DNA of 64,000 nt from Symbiodinium natans (Eukaryota; Sar; Dinophyceae; Suessiales; Symbiodiniaceae), in the NCBI GenBank assembly GCA_905221605.1, contig CAJNDS010000259.1, positions 1-64,000 on the forward strand, read 5' to 3'. How positions within the stretch are numbered: the stretch's first letter is position 1; each line of letters opens with the position of its first letter. Positions 55,521-64,000 of this stretch are shown here, in pieces. A program made the position numbers and the translations under genes. The notes below the pieces were generated by a model that saw only the letters and a list, made by a program, of their open reading frames with translations, was not told the origin of the DNA and did no database searches.

Positions 55521-55670
55521 CTCGGCTGAGTGGCATTGGGCCAGTAACCTCGAGGAGTGCTTTTTTATGGCTTTTCTTGGGGTGGCTTTCCTTACACCTG
55601 AAGCCCTTGAACCCTTGCTGCGTGGGCTTGGCTTGGGGGTTCTGGGGTTGGGCTCCTAGCTGAGAACTGC

Positions 55671-55762
55671 AGAGAAGTTGAGGCAGGCCGGATGATGGCC
55701 GGGGTTCTTGCAACCCACGGCCCCATGGGCCAGCTCATGAATCATGAAGGCCCGAAGCCTTC
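55671..55762 (-). CDS. possible exon with HExxH zinc-protease motif
   Basis: GAG|G acceptor, 30 codons: RLRAFMIHELAHGAVGCKNP then GHHPACLNFS, GC donor. HELAH followed 11 residues later by a GHHP pair resembles the zinc site of SprT/WLM-type metallopeptidases (HExxH...H). The phase does not agree with the neighbouring exons, so it may belong to a nested or fragmentary gene, or be accidental. Confidence 0.35.
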
Positions 55763-56180
55763 CTCTCAACGGAGCTTTAACGCCTGCCGTGGTCCACAAG
55801 TGGACCTTGAAAAGCCAGGACCGGGAGCTTCCGGAAACCGGCGCTGAAAAAAAATGCGCTGAGGGTTGGAACTTGGACACTTCAAGCTCTGAAGCATCGG
55901 CCAAGGCAGCATGTCATGTTGGCACAGGCTTGGCAGCATCGCGGGCCCGAACCCAAACTCCAAACATGCACTTTACACCTTTGACGAACAAGTGGAACCA
56001 GCAGGTTTTGGGGACATCAAGGGGACGATGCAGGGACTACAATAAGGCAGATGTAGGGGGGAGAAAGGGAACATAGAAGATTAAGGGCCCCCTCCTAGGG
56101 GTCCCTCCTTATACCCCCTTTAGGATATGAGGCCCTCAAGCTGAAACCTAAGGCAAAGCGGGGCGGCGGAGGTTTGTCAC

Positions 56181-56222
56181 CACAGCATCGCCGAGCTGGG
56201 CCATCTTCTTGCGCAAGCCCTC
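56181..56222 (-). CDS. coding exon ([14 protein letters not shown])
   Basis: ACGAG|G acceptor, 14 codons in phase 0 ([14 protein letters not shown]), GT donor (GTGACA). It follows the exon at 57203-57235 in phase. Confidence 0.45.
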
Positions 56223-56260
56223 CTCGTTTCTGCGACAATGACTCTCTGATTCTCGCTTGA

Positions 56261-56261
<1 letters not shown>

Positions 56262-56304
<43 letters not shown>

Positions 56305-56321
56305 GTATATATATATATATG

Positions 56322-56391
<70 letters not shown>

Positions 56392-56450
56392 TACATATAT
56401 ATATATATATCTTGTTATATACATAAATATATATGTATATATATATATAT
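56262..56450. repeat. (TA)n and (TAGA)n microsatellites
   Basis: TATATA runs, about 17 TAGA tetramers (56322-56390), then further TA/ATATAC runs. Confidence 0.95.
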
Positions 56451-56594
56451 ACTATGTATGTTTTTGCTCTCGGGAAAGAGAAAGGTCGAGCTCAAAACGT
56501 GCGACAGTTCCGAGAATCACGACCCCGACAGGCTCCCCTGAACCGGCGCAGCACTTTTGATGTGCAAACCTCGGGGTTCCCTTTGGGGCTACCT

Positions 56595-56740
56595 TAGGGT
56601 TTAGGGTTTAGGGTTTTGGGGTTTAGGGTTTAGGGTTTAGGGTATAGGGTTTAGGTTTTAGGGTTTAGGGTTTAGGGTTTAGTTTTTAGGGTTAGAGTTT
56701 AGGGTCTGGGGTTTAGGGTCTAGGGTTGAGGGTTTGGGGT
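56595..56740 (+). repeat. TTTAGGG array, imperfect
   Basis: About twenty units with TTTTGGGG, TCTAGGG and TTTTAGGG variants. Confidence 0.93.
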
Positions 56741-56935
56741 TCCTCAAGGCTCCAAAAGCCACGACTGTTGCCAGGATCCGCACAGACAACCTTTTTTGAA
56801 AAAAAATCCAACATGTAGCCAAAACCTGACTTTTGCAAGATGGGACGCTGAAACTACGAATTCGCGTCAAGCCCCTGCCCCGGGACCCCGAACCTCAAAA
56901 CGAGAACTGCTGCGCATTCGAGAAGCAGAGCCCCG

Positions 56936-57065
56936 ACCCTAAACCCTAAAACCATAGAACCCTAAAACCCTAGAACACCAAACCCTAAAACCCTAAACCC
57001 CCAAACCCCTAAAACCCTAAAACCCTACAACCTCAAAACCCTTGAACCCTAAAACCCTAAACCCT
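56936..57065 (-). repeat. degenerate CCCTAAAA array
   Basis: CCCTAAAA octamers mixed with CCCTAGAA and CCCAAACC words. Confidence 0.85.
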
Positions 57066-57109
57066 ATCCCCAAGGAAGCCCTCAAGGTAACCCCCAAGGA
57101 AGCCCCCCC

Positions 57110-57198
57110 AAAACCCCAAAACCCCAAAACTCCAAAACCCCAAAACTCCAAAACTCCAAAACTCCAAAACTCCAAAACTCCAAAACTCCAAAACTCCT
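57110..57198 (-). repeat. GAGTTTTG octamer minisatellite
   Basis: Eight-bp CCAAAACT/CCAAAACC units on +, about eleven copies, ending exactly where the predicted exon 57203-57235 begins. Confidence 0.9.
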
Positions 57199-57202
57199 CG
57201 GC

Positions 57203-57235
57203 TTGGCGGAGATCCCGGATGTCCTGAATCAACTC
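57203..57235 (-). CDS. coding exon (ELIQDIRDLRQ)
   Basis: GGCAG|G acceptor, 11 codons ELIQDIRDLRQ in phase 0, GC donor. The frame stays open through the adjacent octamer repeat, so a longer exon that includes repeat sequence is not excluded. Confidence 0.45.
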
Positions 57236-57251
57236 CTGCCTTGGTCTGGTA

Positions 57252-57780
57252 GAATTTCGGGTTTAGGGTTTGGGGTTTGGGGTTTAGGGGTTTAGGGGTT
57301 TAGGGGTTTAGGGGTTTAGGGGTTTAGGGGTTTAGGGGTTTAGGGGTTTAGGGGTTTAGGGGTTTAGGGGTTTAGGGGTTTAGGGGTTTAGGGGTTTAGG
57401 GGTTTAGGGGTTTAGTGGTTTAGGGGTTTAGGGGTTGGGGTTAGGGGGGTAGGGGTTTAGGGGTTTCGGGTTGGTTTAGGGGTTTAGGGGTTTAGGGGTT
57501 TAGGGGGTTTAGGGGTTTAGGGGTTTAGTTAGGGTTTAGGGTGTAGGGGGGTTTAGGGTTTAGGGGTTTAGGGGTTTAGGGGTTAGGGGTTTAGGGGTTT
57601 TAGGGGTTAGGGGGTTAGGGGGTTAGGGGGTTAGGGGGTTAGGGGGTTAGGGGGTTAGGGGTTTAGGGGTTTAGGGGTTTAGGGGTTTAGGGGTTTAGGG
57701 GTTTAGGGGTTTAGGGGTTTAGGGGTTTAGGGGTTTAGGGGTTTAGGGGTTTAGGGGTTTAGGGGTTTAGGGGTTAGGGT
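57252..57780 (+). repeat. 530-bp TTTAGGGG octamer array
   Basis: About 60 copies of the 8-bp unit TTTAGGGG, with local variants (TTAGGGGG repeated six times, TTTAGTGG). It differs in period from all the 7-bp TTTAGGG arrays nearby. Confidence 0.97.
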
Positions 57781-58086
57781 TTGCTGGAGAACCAGGCCTG
57801 GACCCAAAGAAGAGAAGGGAGCCGAAAGGAAGCCTTGCGCGGCTTGTCAGGAGGTCGCTGCACCTTAGACCTTGGTCCCTGGGGCTTGCGGTGACCCCTC
57901 TGGCCTCTGAAATTAACGGGTAAAGGCGGGACCCCCAGAAGGGACCCTTAATCTGACGCCCCTCTCTACCCCGTATATATACCCTACAGAGTCCCTGTAT
58001 ACCTAAGTAGCTTTTGAATAAGCCCCCAAAGAACCCCTACAGGTCCCTTATAATTAAGGGCCCCTCCTTGAGTCCCTGAAAATGAC

Positions 58087-58206
58087 ATCCATGGCCATGC
58101 CAGGATGCACCAACTGCTCCAGCTCCTCGGCGTCCTTTTTCAAGGCTCCCTCTTGTTGGTTGGCGTCCTCCTGCTTGAGAACGGTCTGCAGGATGACGAA
58201 GCTCAC
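58087..58206 (-). CDS. coding exon (VSFVILQTVLKQEDANQQEG)
   Basis: TCTGAG|G acceptor, 40 codons in phase 0 (VSFVILQTVLKQEDANQQEG, ALKKDAEELEQLVHPGMAMD), GT donor. The longest exon of the run; mixed hydrophobic and charged helix. It reads in phase into 57235-57203 and 56222-56181, making a chain that leads toward the RasGAP-like exons. Confidence 0.6.
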
Positions 58207-58218
58207 CTCAGACCCACG

Positions 58219-58282
58219 GTTTAGGGTTTAGGATTTAGGGTTTAGGGTTTAGGGTTTAGGGTTTAGGGTTTAGGGTTTAGGG
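58219..58282 (+). repeat. TTTAGGG array
   Basis: Nine units, 12 bp from the exon at 58206. Confidence 0.95.
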
Positions 58283-58289
58283 AGACCAT

Positions 58290-59500
58290 CCCGGCTACCC
58301 GCCGCGAACCAGCGACCCCAAAGCGCTCTCACATGCTCTCACCAAAATCACCACAAAACGCATCGAAGCATATCCTTACAGCAGGGAGACCAAGGCGAAC
58401 TGGCGCTTCTGCAGTTTTAGGGTTTAGGCTTGAGGGCTGAGACTTCAGAGGGGAGAGCTTGGGGGGCCTAAAGGGCCTAAAGGCTGAAGCTGAGGATTCT
58501 TTTGGGGATCTCCCGGGCATCAGGGGTTCATATGAGGTTTCAGGAGAGGGCTCAACCCAAGGCCGGCTTCCGTGCCGCCGCGCTGCCACGTTCTGGGTGC
58601 GGTCTTTTCCTTTGGTGGTCGTCATCGCAGTCTCCTGCTCTCTGGGCTCTCGGTGAACACCAGACTCACAGGACCCTACACCTGGGTCTGCTCAGTCCGT
58701 ACAGGTCTGACATCTTCCGTGTTAAGGGCGGTCGGTTGCTGCAAGGGGGCGGAGCAAGAAAAACTCGGGGCCCGGCCGCCGTTTTCTCGCTTTGCCCGGC
58801 CACGCTCTCCGTGTCCTTGCTGGAGCGAGCCACTTTGCGCCTGCCGCGGCAGTTGTCGCCGGATGTCTTGTTCCCGCAACAAGGGTGCGCGTGTCGGGCA
58901 CTGGCTCTAGACACTCGTACCTCCATTGCTCAGATGGTGGAGGCCAGCTTCAGCAAAATCGCTGACAAGCTTACGGGAGGTTTGTTGGGGTTGAGAGTTC
59001 GAGGTTGGTAAGCCGTGAACGATGTGAGACAAACGAAGCAAAAGCAAGAGCTGAGAACCAACCATTCCTTGGAGCAGCATAGTCTTGTCCGAAACCAAGG
59101 CAGTATGCAACCACACACTTGTACCAACTCCAGCATACATGTCACCTGAAGCCCTCCACCTTCCCCCAAGCAGGATCAACAGGCGCCCAGAAGGAGACAA
59201 AGAGGACTCTTGGGGCCCTTCGGGGGGCTGGGGCCCCAGGCGTCTGCTGATGCTGAGGCCGTGCTGCGGTGGCCACCGTGGACCATGTGGCGACCTCGAG
59301 GGAAGCGCGCATCTTGGGGCCCTTTTGGGCGACTTGGAGGCCCAGTCGGAACTCAAGGTCCCCGAAGCAAACTTCCCGAAGAAACGACCCAATCCAACAA
59401 AAGACACCGACAAATCAAACGAAGAAACACAGAGAGAGAGAGAGAGAGTGAGTGAGAGTGAGCGAGAGTGAGCGAGAGTGAGTGAGAGTGAGAGCGAGAG

Positions 59501-59562
<62 letters not shown>

Positions 59563-59804
59563 TGACACAGACGCAGAGACACACGGTGAGACACACCTGA
59601 GATAGCCAAGCTTCGACCAGGGATGGCTCCCAGCAGACCCGCTCATCCTGCAGCCACGGTTGGGGGAAAGGTCGTTTTAAAGGCCAAAAGCTCTCTAGAG
59701 AGCTCAGTACCTCGAGCAACTCCGCCGCAGGATGGGTCTTGTCTGGGCGAGAATCCTGGTCCGTCCTCTGTACCCCGAATAAGCAAACCCGCCTTCGTCT
59801 CCAC
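58290..59804. other. intron or intergenic DNA between RCC1 and RasGAP-like exons
   Basis: GC-rich, with several overlapping open frames on both strands but no phased exon. A (GAGTGA)n microsatellite at 59433-59565 creates a Ser/His/Leu repeat frame on the - strand that is not a protein. Confidence 0.4.
59433..59565. repeat. (GAGTGA)n/(GA)n microsatellite
   Basis: GAGA dinucleotides grade into GAGTGA and GAGAGT hexanucleotides. Confidence 0.95.
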
Positions 59805-61664
59805 CAGGCCCAGCCGTCCGCATGTCTGGTTGCCCCAAGCACACACGTCCCCACTCTCCTGAGGCTTGCGGGCAGGTTCTGGCGATTTCGGGCAAGGGGA
59901 CTAGCATGGCTTGGGATGAGGAGCTCGGGTTGTTTGGGGGGCTTTGGTGGTTTCGGGCTTGAGAGAGCTTTGGGTTTTCAGATCGTTTGGGGCTCTCGGC
60001 GTTCGGGGGCAGGGCTTGAGGTTTGTTGGTGTTTGCTTTGTTTCTGTTCTCTTTTGGGGGGGAGGGGCGAAAGGAGCGGGGTTCTGGCGGCGAAAAACAT
60101 TGCCAGCAGCAGCCCCCAGCCTCCAAGTTTAGGGCTTGGGGTTTGGGGTTTCCGTTTTTTGGGTTTAGGGTTTAGGGTTTAGGGTTTAGGGTTTAGGGTT
60201 TAGGGTTTAGGGTTTAGGGTTTAGGGTTTAGGGTTTAGGGTTTAGGGTTTAGGGTTTAGGGTTTAGGGCCGATGTAGTCTAAAAGCTTGCAAACGAGGGG
60301 CCAGATTTGCCAGGGTAAAGTTTCCGCCCGAAACGATGCCGATGACCTGGGGCAGGAAGAGGGGGGAGGGGGGCAGGAAGGATCACTGGCAGATGGCCAA
60401 GCGGGATCATGGTCTTTGTTTGTTCAAACTCCATTTCCAGCGAGAACGAAGAACATCTGCCAGATGGGGGTTTCCGAATTAGGGGTACCTTATTGGGGTC
60501 CTTATTCTAGGGAGATCATGCTATTTGGGGGTCTATATTCGGGGGTCCCTTGTTTTCGTAAACCCGCAGATGGGACCAGAAGGCTTCAGAGGGTTCTTAT
60601 GGGTTGGGCATTCTACGAACTTGACATTACGGTTTGACTCGAGGCTGATCGCATGCAGGGCAAGCGCAAGCAAATGCCTCATGCCCTGTACATCTGCACA
60701 CACGGCCAGATGTGCGCAAACACCCGGGTTGTTTCCAGACTAGGACCCCCTTTTGGTATTAAGCATACGAATAATAATTATTATTGTTGTTACGATTATT
60801 GTTACTATTAGTATTCTTCTTCTTCATTAAGAAGAAGAAGAAGAAGAATCTTCTTCTTCTTCAATAAGAAGAAGAATACTAACAATAATAATATTAATAA
60901 TCATACCCCCCCCCCTCCGCCAGATGGCGCTACAATGTCGCGTATTGGGTGGCAAGCCGCTGGCTCATGCAGAAGCTTGACGTGCATCGGGGTGGGAACC
61001 ATCTGCAAGCCGCTCTGCTGACCTTTCGCTGGAGGTTTTAGGGTTTAGGGTTTAGTGTTTAGGGTTCAGGGAACTGGGCACCTAAACCCCTAACTCCCTA
61101 AACCCTAAACCCTAAACCCCTACTTCCGAAACCCTCAGCCCAAAATTCATTTGCACGGGAGGCGGCCGGAGTTTTGTGTTGAGGGCTTGCTGGGAGTACC
61201 AGGTTTAAGGTGCACGGATCTATGGGGAATCTGGGGTTCCGAATCGCCTTCAGTGTTTGCTACTCTTCGCGCCTTCACATCGATTCCATGCTCACAGGGA
61301 AAAGCCTCACAACCGAAGGACGAAAGCACGAAACCGAAACCCCTAAACCTTGAACCCTGAACCCCCTAAACCCTTTTGAGCCCTTGAGCCCTCTTCAACC
61401 TTCTAAGAAGTCTTTTGGTGTTTCGAGGGCTTGTTGAGGGGTTGAAGGGTTTCAAGGGCTTAAAGGGTTCAAGGGTTAGGGGTTTAAAGGGCTTGCTTCG
61501 TCGGGTTTAGGGTTTAAGGTTTAGGGTTGAGGTGTAGCGTTTTAGGGCTTTAGGGGTTACAGGTTCGGGTTTAAGAAACCCCTTCAAATAGACCCCTGTG
61601 CCCGCTCCCGGCCTACACCCAGCTGTCCGTAGCTGTTGCTACCCCAGGCCAGTAGCCGTCCAGC
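59805..61664 (-). CDS. RCC1-repeat protein, four exons
   Basis: Exons in order: 61664-61613 (AGRLLAWGSNSYGQLGV), 61022-60958 (QQSGLQMVPTPMHVKLLHEP then A), 60346-60311 (VIGIVSGGNFTL) and 59858-59805 (ESGDVCAWGNQTCGRLGL). All acceptors are AG|G; donors are GC, GC, GC and GT; each junction keeps frame (a split Gly joins the first two). The spliced reading is a textbook RCC1 propeller blade: xxWGxNxxGQLGxG, VPTPxxV, VxxIxxGxxxTL, xSGxVxxWGxNxxGRLGL. RCC1 blades occur in Ran exchange factors and in many regulatory proteins; which type is unknown. Upstream and downstream exons are not identified. Introns carry telomeric arrays and a palindrome. Confidence 0.8.
60161..60268 (+). repeat. interstitial telomeric array inside an RCC1 intron (TTTAGGG)15
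   Basis: Perfect heptamers in the intron between exons 60346-60311 and 59858-59805. Confidence 0.97.
60767..60905. repeat. 139-bp imperfect palindrome of AAT/AAG triplets
   Basis: ATTATTGTT...TTAGTATTCTTCTTCTTC is mirrored by GAAGAAGAATACTAACAATAATAAT around AAGAAG/CTTCTT runs. It could extrude as a cruciform of about 60 bp per arm. In an RCC1 intron. Confidence 0.8.
61033..61121. repeat. small TTTAGGG and CCCTAAA clusters in opposite orientation
   Basis: TTTAGGG units at 61037-61070 face CCCTAAA units at 61080-61121 in an RCC1 intron, starting 11 bp from the 61022 exon. Confidence 0.85.
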
Positions 61665-61675
61665 CTGGGAATCCG

Positions 61676-61833
61676 TGTTTAGGGTTTCGGGTTTAGGGTT
61701 TAGGGTTTAGGGTTTCGGGTTCAGGGTTTAATAGTTTAGGGTTTAGGGCTTAGGGCTTAGGGCTTAGGGCTTAGGGTTTCGGATTTAGGGTTTAGGGTGT
61801 AGGGTTTGTGTTCAGGGTTTAGGGTTTAGGGTT
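61676..61833 (+). repeat. TTTAGGG array with CTTAGGG and TTCGGG variants
   Basis: About 20 units with mixed variants, 12 bp from the RCC1 exon at 61664. Confidence 0.93.
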
Positions 61834-61977
61834 GTCCTCCCTCTTGCGGTGGTTCTTCCATTCCAGGGGTGCTACGTGTGTTTTGCAAGCTGAAGGAAGC
61901 AGGTTTGAGACCTGGAGGCTGTACTGGGGGAGGTTTGGGGGCCCAAAAAAATGTTGAACGTTTATGGCTTTAGAAGG

Positions 61978-62070
61978 ATTCCCCCTTATACTACCAGTCC
62001 GTAACAGGGATTATGATTATACTAGGGGGCTACTAGAATCCCCATTCAGGACTGTTAGTATGAGGGGGAA
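61978..62070. mobile_element. palindromic MITE-like element, 93 bp
   Basis: TTCCCCCTTATACTACCAGTCC (61979-62000) is repeated inverted at 62049-62070 with two mismatches, and the inner GGGATT/AATCCCC extends the pairing. No coding capacity. Size and fold are like the element at 41130-41234, although the arms differ in sequence. Confidence 0.65.
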
Positions 62071-62236
62071 CATCCCAATTTGCGGCTTTGTACGGATTAC
62101 TTGGGGGATCAGGGGTAAAAAACCACTTAAATCCAACACCTTTGGATGCCCGGTCGTCTTGGCCAAGGCTGCAGGCGAGTTTCTGACGCAGATGTAACAC
62201 GAATTTCGGGGGACAGGAATCTCTACATTGGTGGAA

Positions 62237-62326
62237 ACAGATAGTAATATCTAATAGACAAGAAAATATGTAAGTAAATATGATCTATTCAGTATTTAAG
62301 AATGGACAGATAGTAATATCTCATAG
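62237..62326. repeat. 20-bp direct repeat, 69 bp apart
   Basis: ACAGATAGTAATATCTaATA and ACAGATAGTAATATCTcATA lie in AT-rich DNA just downstream of the MsrA stop codon. Confidence 0.75.
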
Positions 62327-62380
62327 CTACAAGCCGGAAACCAGAACGTTCAGCATCTCTGTGATTGTACAGTGAACATT

Positions 62381-63259
62381 TCAAAGCTCATCGGTGCTCT
62401 GGTCAGGGCAAGCAACTTTCCGAATCGTTCCTTGACTCACCAGCAACTTCTTCAAGCTGTGGTATTTCTCTGAGTACCTCTCCAGCATGTCATCATGGAA
62501 TTGGTGGTAGATCTCTGCTTGGTGAAAGGGGAACTTGTTAGAGTCATAGACCCAGACTTTCTTCGTTCCAACGGTGTCATCATCATTGCCCTGACCACGC
62601 AACAGCTCAAAGCGCCCCGCGTTCGCAGCTTCCACGGCCTTGAAGAGGGGCCCATCCACGCCACCTGGGATGCCGATGGCTGATCTGTACTCGCTGCCGA
62701 AGTCTTGGGGATCGGCACGGCCGAACGGATACTTCGATGCAGCATCGAAATACGCCTTCGTAAAATCGCCCACGTTCTCCTCGGGCACGCTCACGCTCAC
62801 CACCTCCGTGTGGCCCATGCGGCCGTAGTCCGGGGCCATTTGCCTGTTGTGGTAGCACACCTCACCGTTGCCACCCACCTCCTTTCCGCCAGCATAGCCA
62901 GACACCCCCGTCACTTCGCCAGCCAGGCGAGACAGGGTAGCCTCCTGCTTGACCACCTCATGCTGAAGGTGCCAAAAGCAGCCCTGTCCCATGTAGATGT
63001 TCACGTTGGACGCAGAAGCAGCCCGTGGGTAAGAAAGAACTGCCAGAAACACAGCCGCCGCTGCCAGCGATGTACGTGCCCAAGTTGGCATTGAAGAGCT
63101 CTCTACATCTTGGGAGGCAAACTCTGCGCCTCGCAAGTGAGGGAGGAAGGATCCCTGAGGTTTGTATGCCTGGTCTGTTGCGATGCTTTCCGTAGCTGGC
63201 GGAGCCATCCAGGCCACTGCTCCCGGCAACAGGAGCAGGACCAGCTTTTGCCGCATCAT
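62381..63259 (-). CDS. msrA: peptide methionine sulfoxide reductase MsrA, probably plastid-targeted
   Basis: A 292-aa intronless frame from ATG at 63259 to TGA. MsrA reduces methionine-S-sulfoxide in proteins. Catalytic motif GCFW (Cys94), GYAGGKE (about 122-128), GHTEVVSV (149-156) and FGSEYRSAI (187-195) are typical; Cys284 near the C-terminus could be the resolving cysteine. The usual GCFWG is GCFWH. Residues 1-16 (MMRQKLVLLLLPGAVA) form a signal peptide, followed by WMAPPA, a hydroxylated stretch, and a second hydrophobic segment (RTSLAAAAVFLAVLSYP, about 62-79) ending RAASA: the layout of dinoflagellate plastid leaders or a thylakoid-lumen leader. The frame is open a further 12 codons upstream without ATG. 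Lack of introns contrasts with its neighbours. Confidence 0.93.
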   Translation of the reverse strand: MMRQKLVLLLLPGAVAWMAPPATESIATDQAYKPQGSFLPHLRGAEFASQDVESSSMPTWARTSLAAAAVFLAVLSYPRAASASNVNIYMGQGCFWHLQHEVVKQEATLSRLAGEVTGVSGYAGGKEVGGNGEVCYHNRQMAPDYGRMGHTEVVSVSVPEENVGDFTKAYFDAASKYPFGRADPQDFGSEYRSAIGIPGGVDGPLFKAVEAANAGRFELLRGQGNDDDTVGTKKVWVYDSNKFPFHQAEIYHQFHDDMLERYSEKYHSLKKLLVSQGTIRKVACPDQSTDEL

Positions 63260-63430
63260 CGTGGTGGCGGTGCTGTGGGAACAGGTTTGGGCCAAGCTCG
63301 AGCTGCAAACCCGATCTAAGCCCCATGTTTAAACCCTATCTCACACTTGCGGAAACCCGGTAGTTCAAAATAACACGAAACCACTATAACACTAAACCAC
63401 GAAACCCTAAGATGAGAGGGTCTGGGGCGC

Positions 63431-63467
63431 CCGGCTTTGTCCACCACAAAGGTCTCGCGCTCACCAC
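63431..63467 (-). CDS. possible short exon (GERETFVVDKAG)
   Basis: GCGAG|G acceptor, frame GERETFVVDKAG, GC donor. It would be an upstream exon of another - strand gene. Too short to be certain. Confidence 0.25.
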
Positions 63468-63931
63468 CTCGCTCTTCAACGTGCAGGAAATTTGTAGGCT
63501 TCCGTTTCAGGGCTTCAGGGCTGTGTTTAGGGCTTAGGCTTCTCGGGCTGGAGCCACCCACTTCAGGACTTGTCAGTTGAATACACCTATAGAGGTGGTT
63601 CAGAACAGACCCTTTGGAGGGCTCGGAACTTTTTGGGTTTACCACAATACCGTAGCCAACTGGAGTTGCAGAGAGGACCTCTTTTTGCTGTGCTTACAGG
63701 CTACTGACTGCAAAAGTGACCCAGTGGAGATTCCTGGACGCCGAAAAACCCCTCAAAAGCCCAAGAAGCCCCCCCTGAACCACCCCATTTCACCCCGTGA
63801 AGCCCCCCCGTTCTCCCCGTTCTCCCAGAGCCCAAAGTAGGTTTTGACGGGGCGTGGGGAGCCTTGCCGCATTGCCGGTCCGGGCCAAGGGTTTGTGGAT
63901 TCCTAGGGTCTTGGAACTGGCACCCTGCTTT

Positions 63932-63988
63932 CCCTAAACCCTAAACCCTAAACCCCAAACCCTAAGCCCTAAACCCTAAACACTAAAT
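63932..63988 (-). repeat. CCCTAAA array at window edge
   Basis: Seven to eight units with CCCCAAA and CCCTAAG variants. Confidence 0.95.
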
Positions 63989-64000
63989 TTCAGGCTGTCT

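Noticed and set aside
58907-59854. 315-codon - strand open frame with Ser/His/Leu repeats
   Set aside because: It runs through the (GAGTGA)n microsatellite and overlaps the RCC1 exon in another frame that has splice sites and a family match.

Overview
The window looks like nuclear DNA of a photosynthetic dinoflagellate, most likely Symbiodiniaceae-like; the family level is inference. Four things support this. Short exons read through in phase only if introns start with GT, GC or GA and end with AG, almost always followed by G. Plant-type TTTAGGG repeats are everywhere. A methionine sulfoxide reductase carries a bipartite, plastid-type leader. Genes keep one strand over tens of kilobases.

Left block (1 to about 26.7 kb), all recognisable genes on the + strand: a possible last exon of an upstream gene (63-119); a multi-KH RNA-binding protein gene (at least 3475-8786, 24 reconstructed exons in six KH-like modules); a mitochondrial alpha-ketoacid/pyruvate dehydrogenase kinase gene (11895-16343, about 14 exons, with targeting peptide, N box, G1 and G2 boxes); then exon-bearing sequence that I could not assign. 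A 3.2 kb block of AGT/ACT, CTTACTA and CTTACTACTA simple repeats (18.17-21.35 kb) interrupts it.

Middle (26.7-30.2 kb): AT-rich, gene-poor DNA with fold-back repeats, ending in a 100-base assembly gap (30213-30312). Here polarity changes: every firmly supported gene to the right is on the - strand, so the two blocks converge tail to tail.

Right block (30.3-64 kb), - strand: an AIG1/GIMAP-type GTPase cut by the gap; a coiled-coil protein (38.4-39.4 kb); a compact 160-aa ORF (47.2-47.7 kb); many 33-146 nt exons, a run of which (50.3-58.2 kb) resembles an IQGAP-type RasGAP region; an RCC1-repeat protein (59.8-61.7 kb, four exons in phase); and an intronless MsrA (62.4-63.3 kb). Introns here are packed with interstitial telomeric repeats in both orientations, homopolymers, microsatellites and palindromic MITE-like elements.

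Genes were recognised by motif and splice-phase reasoning only; no alignment or transcript was available. Exon boundaries are predictions.
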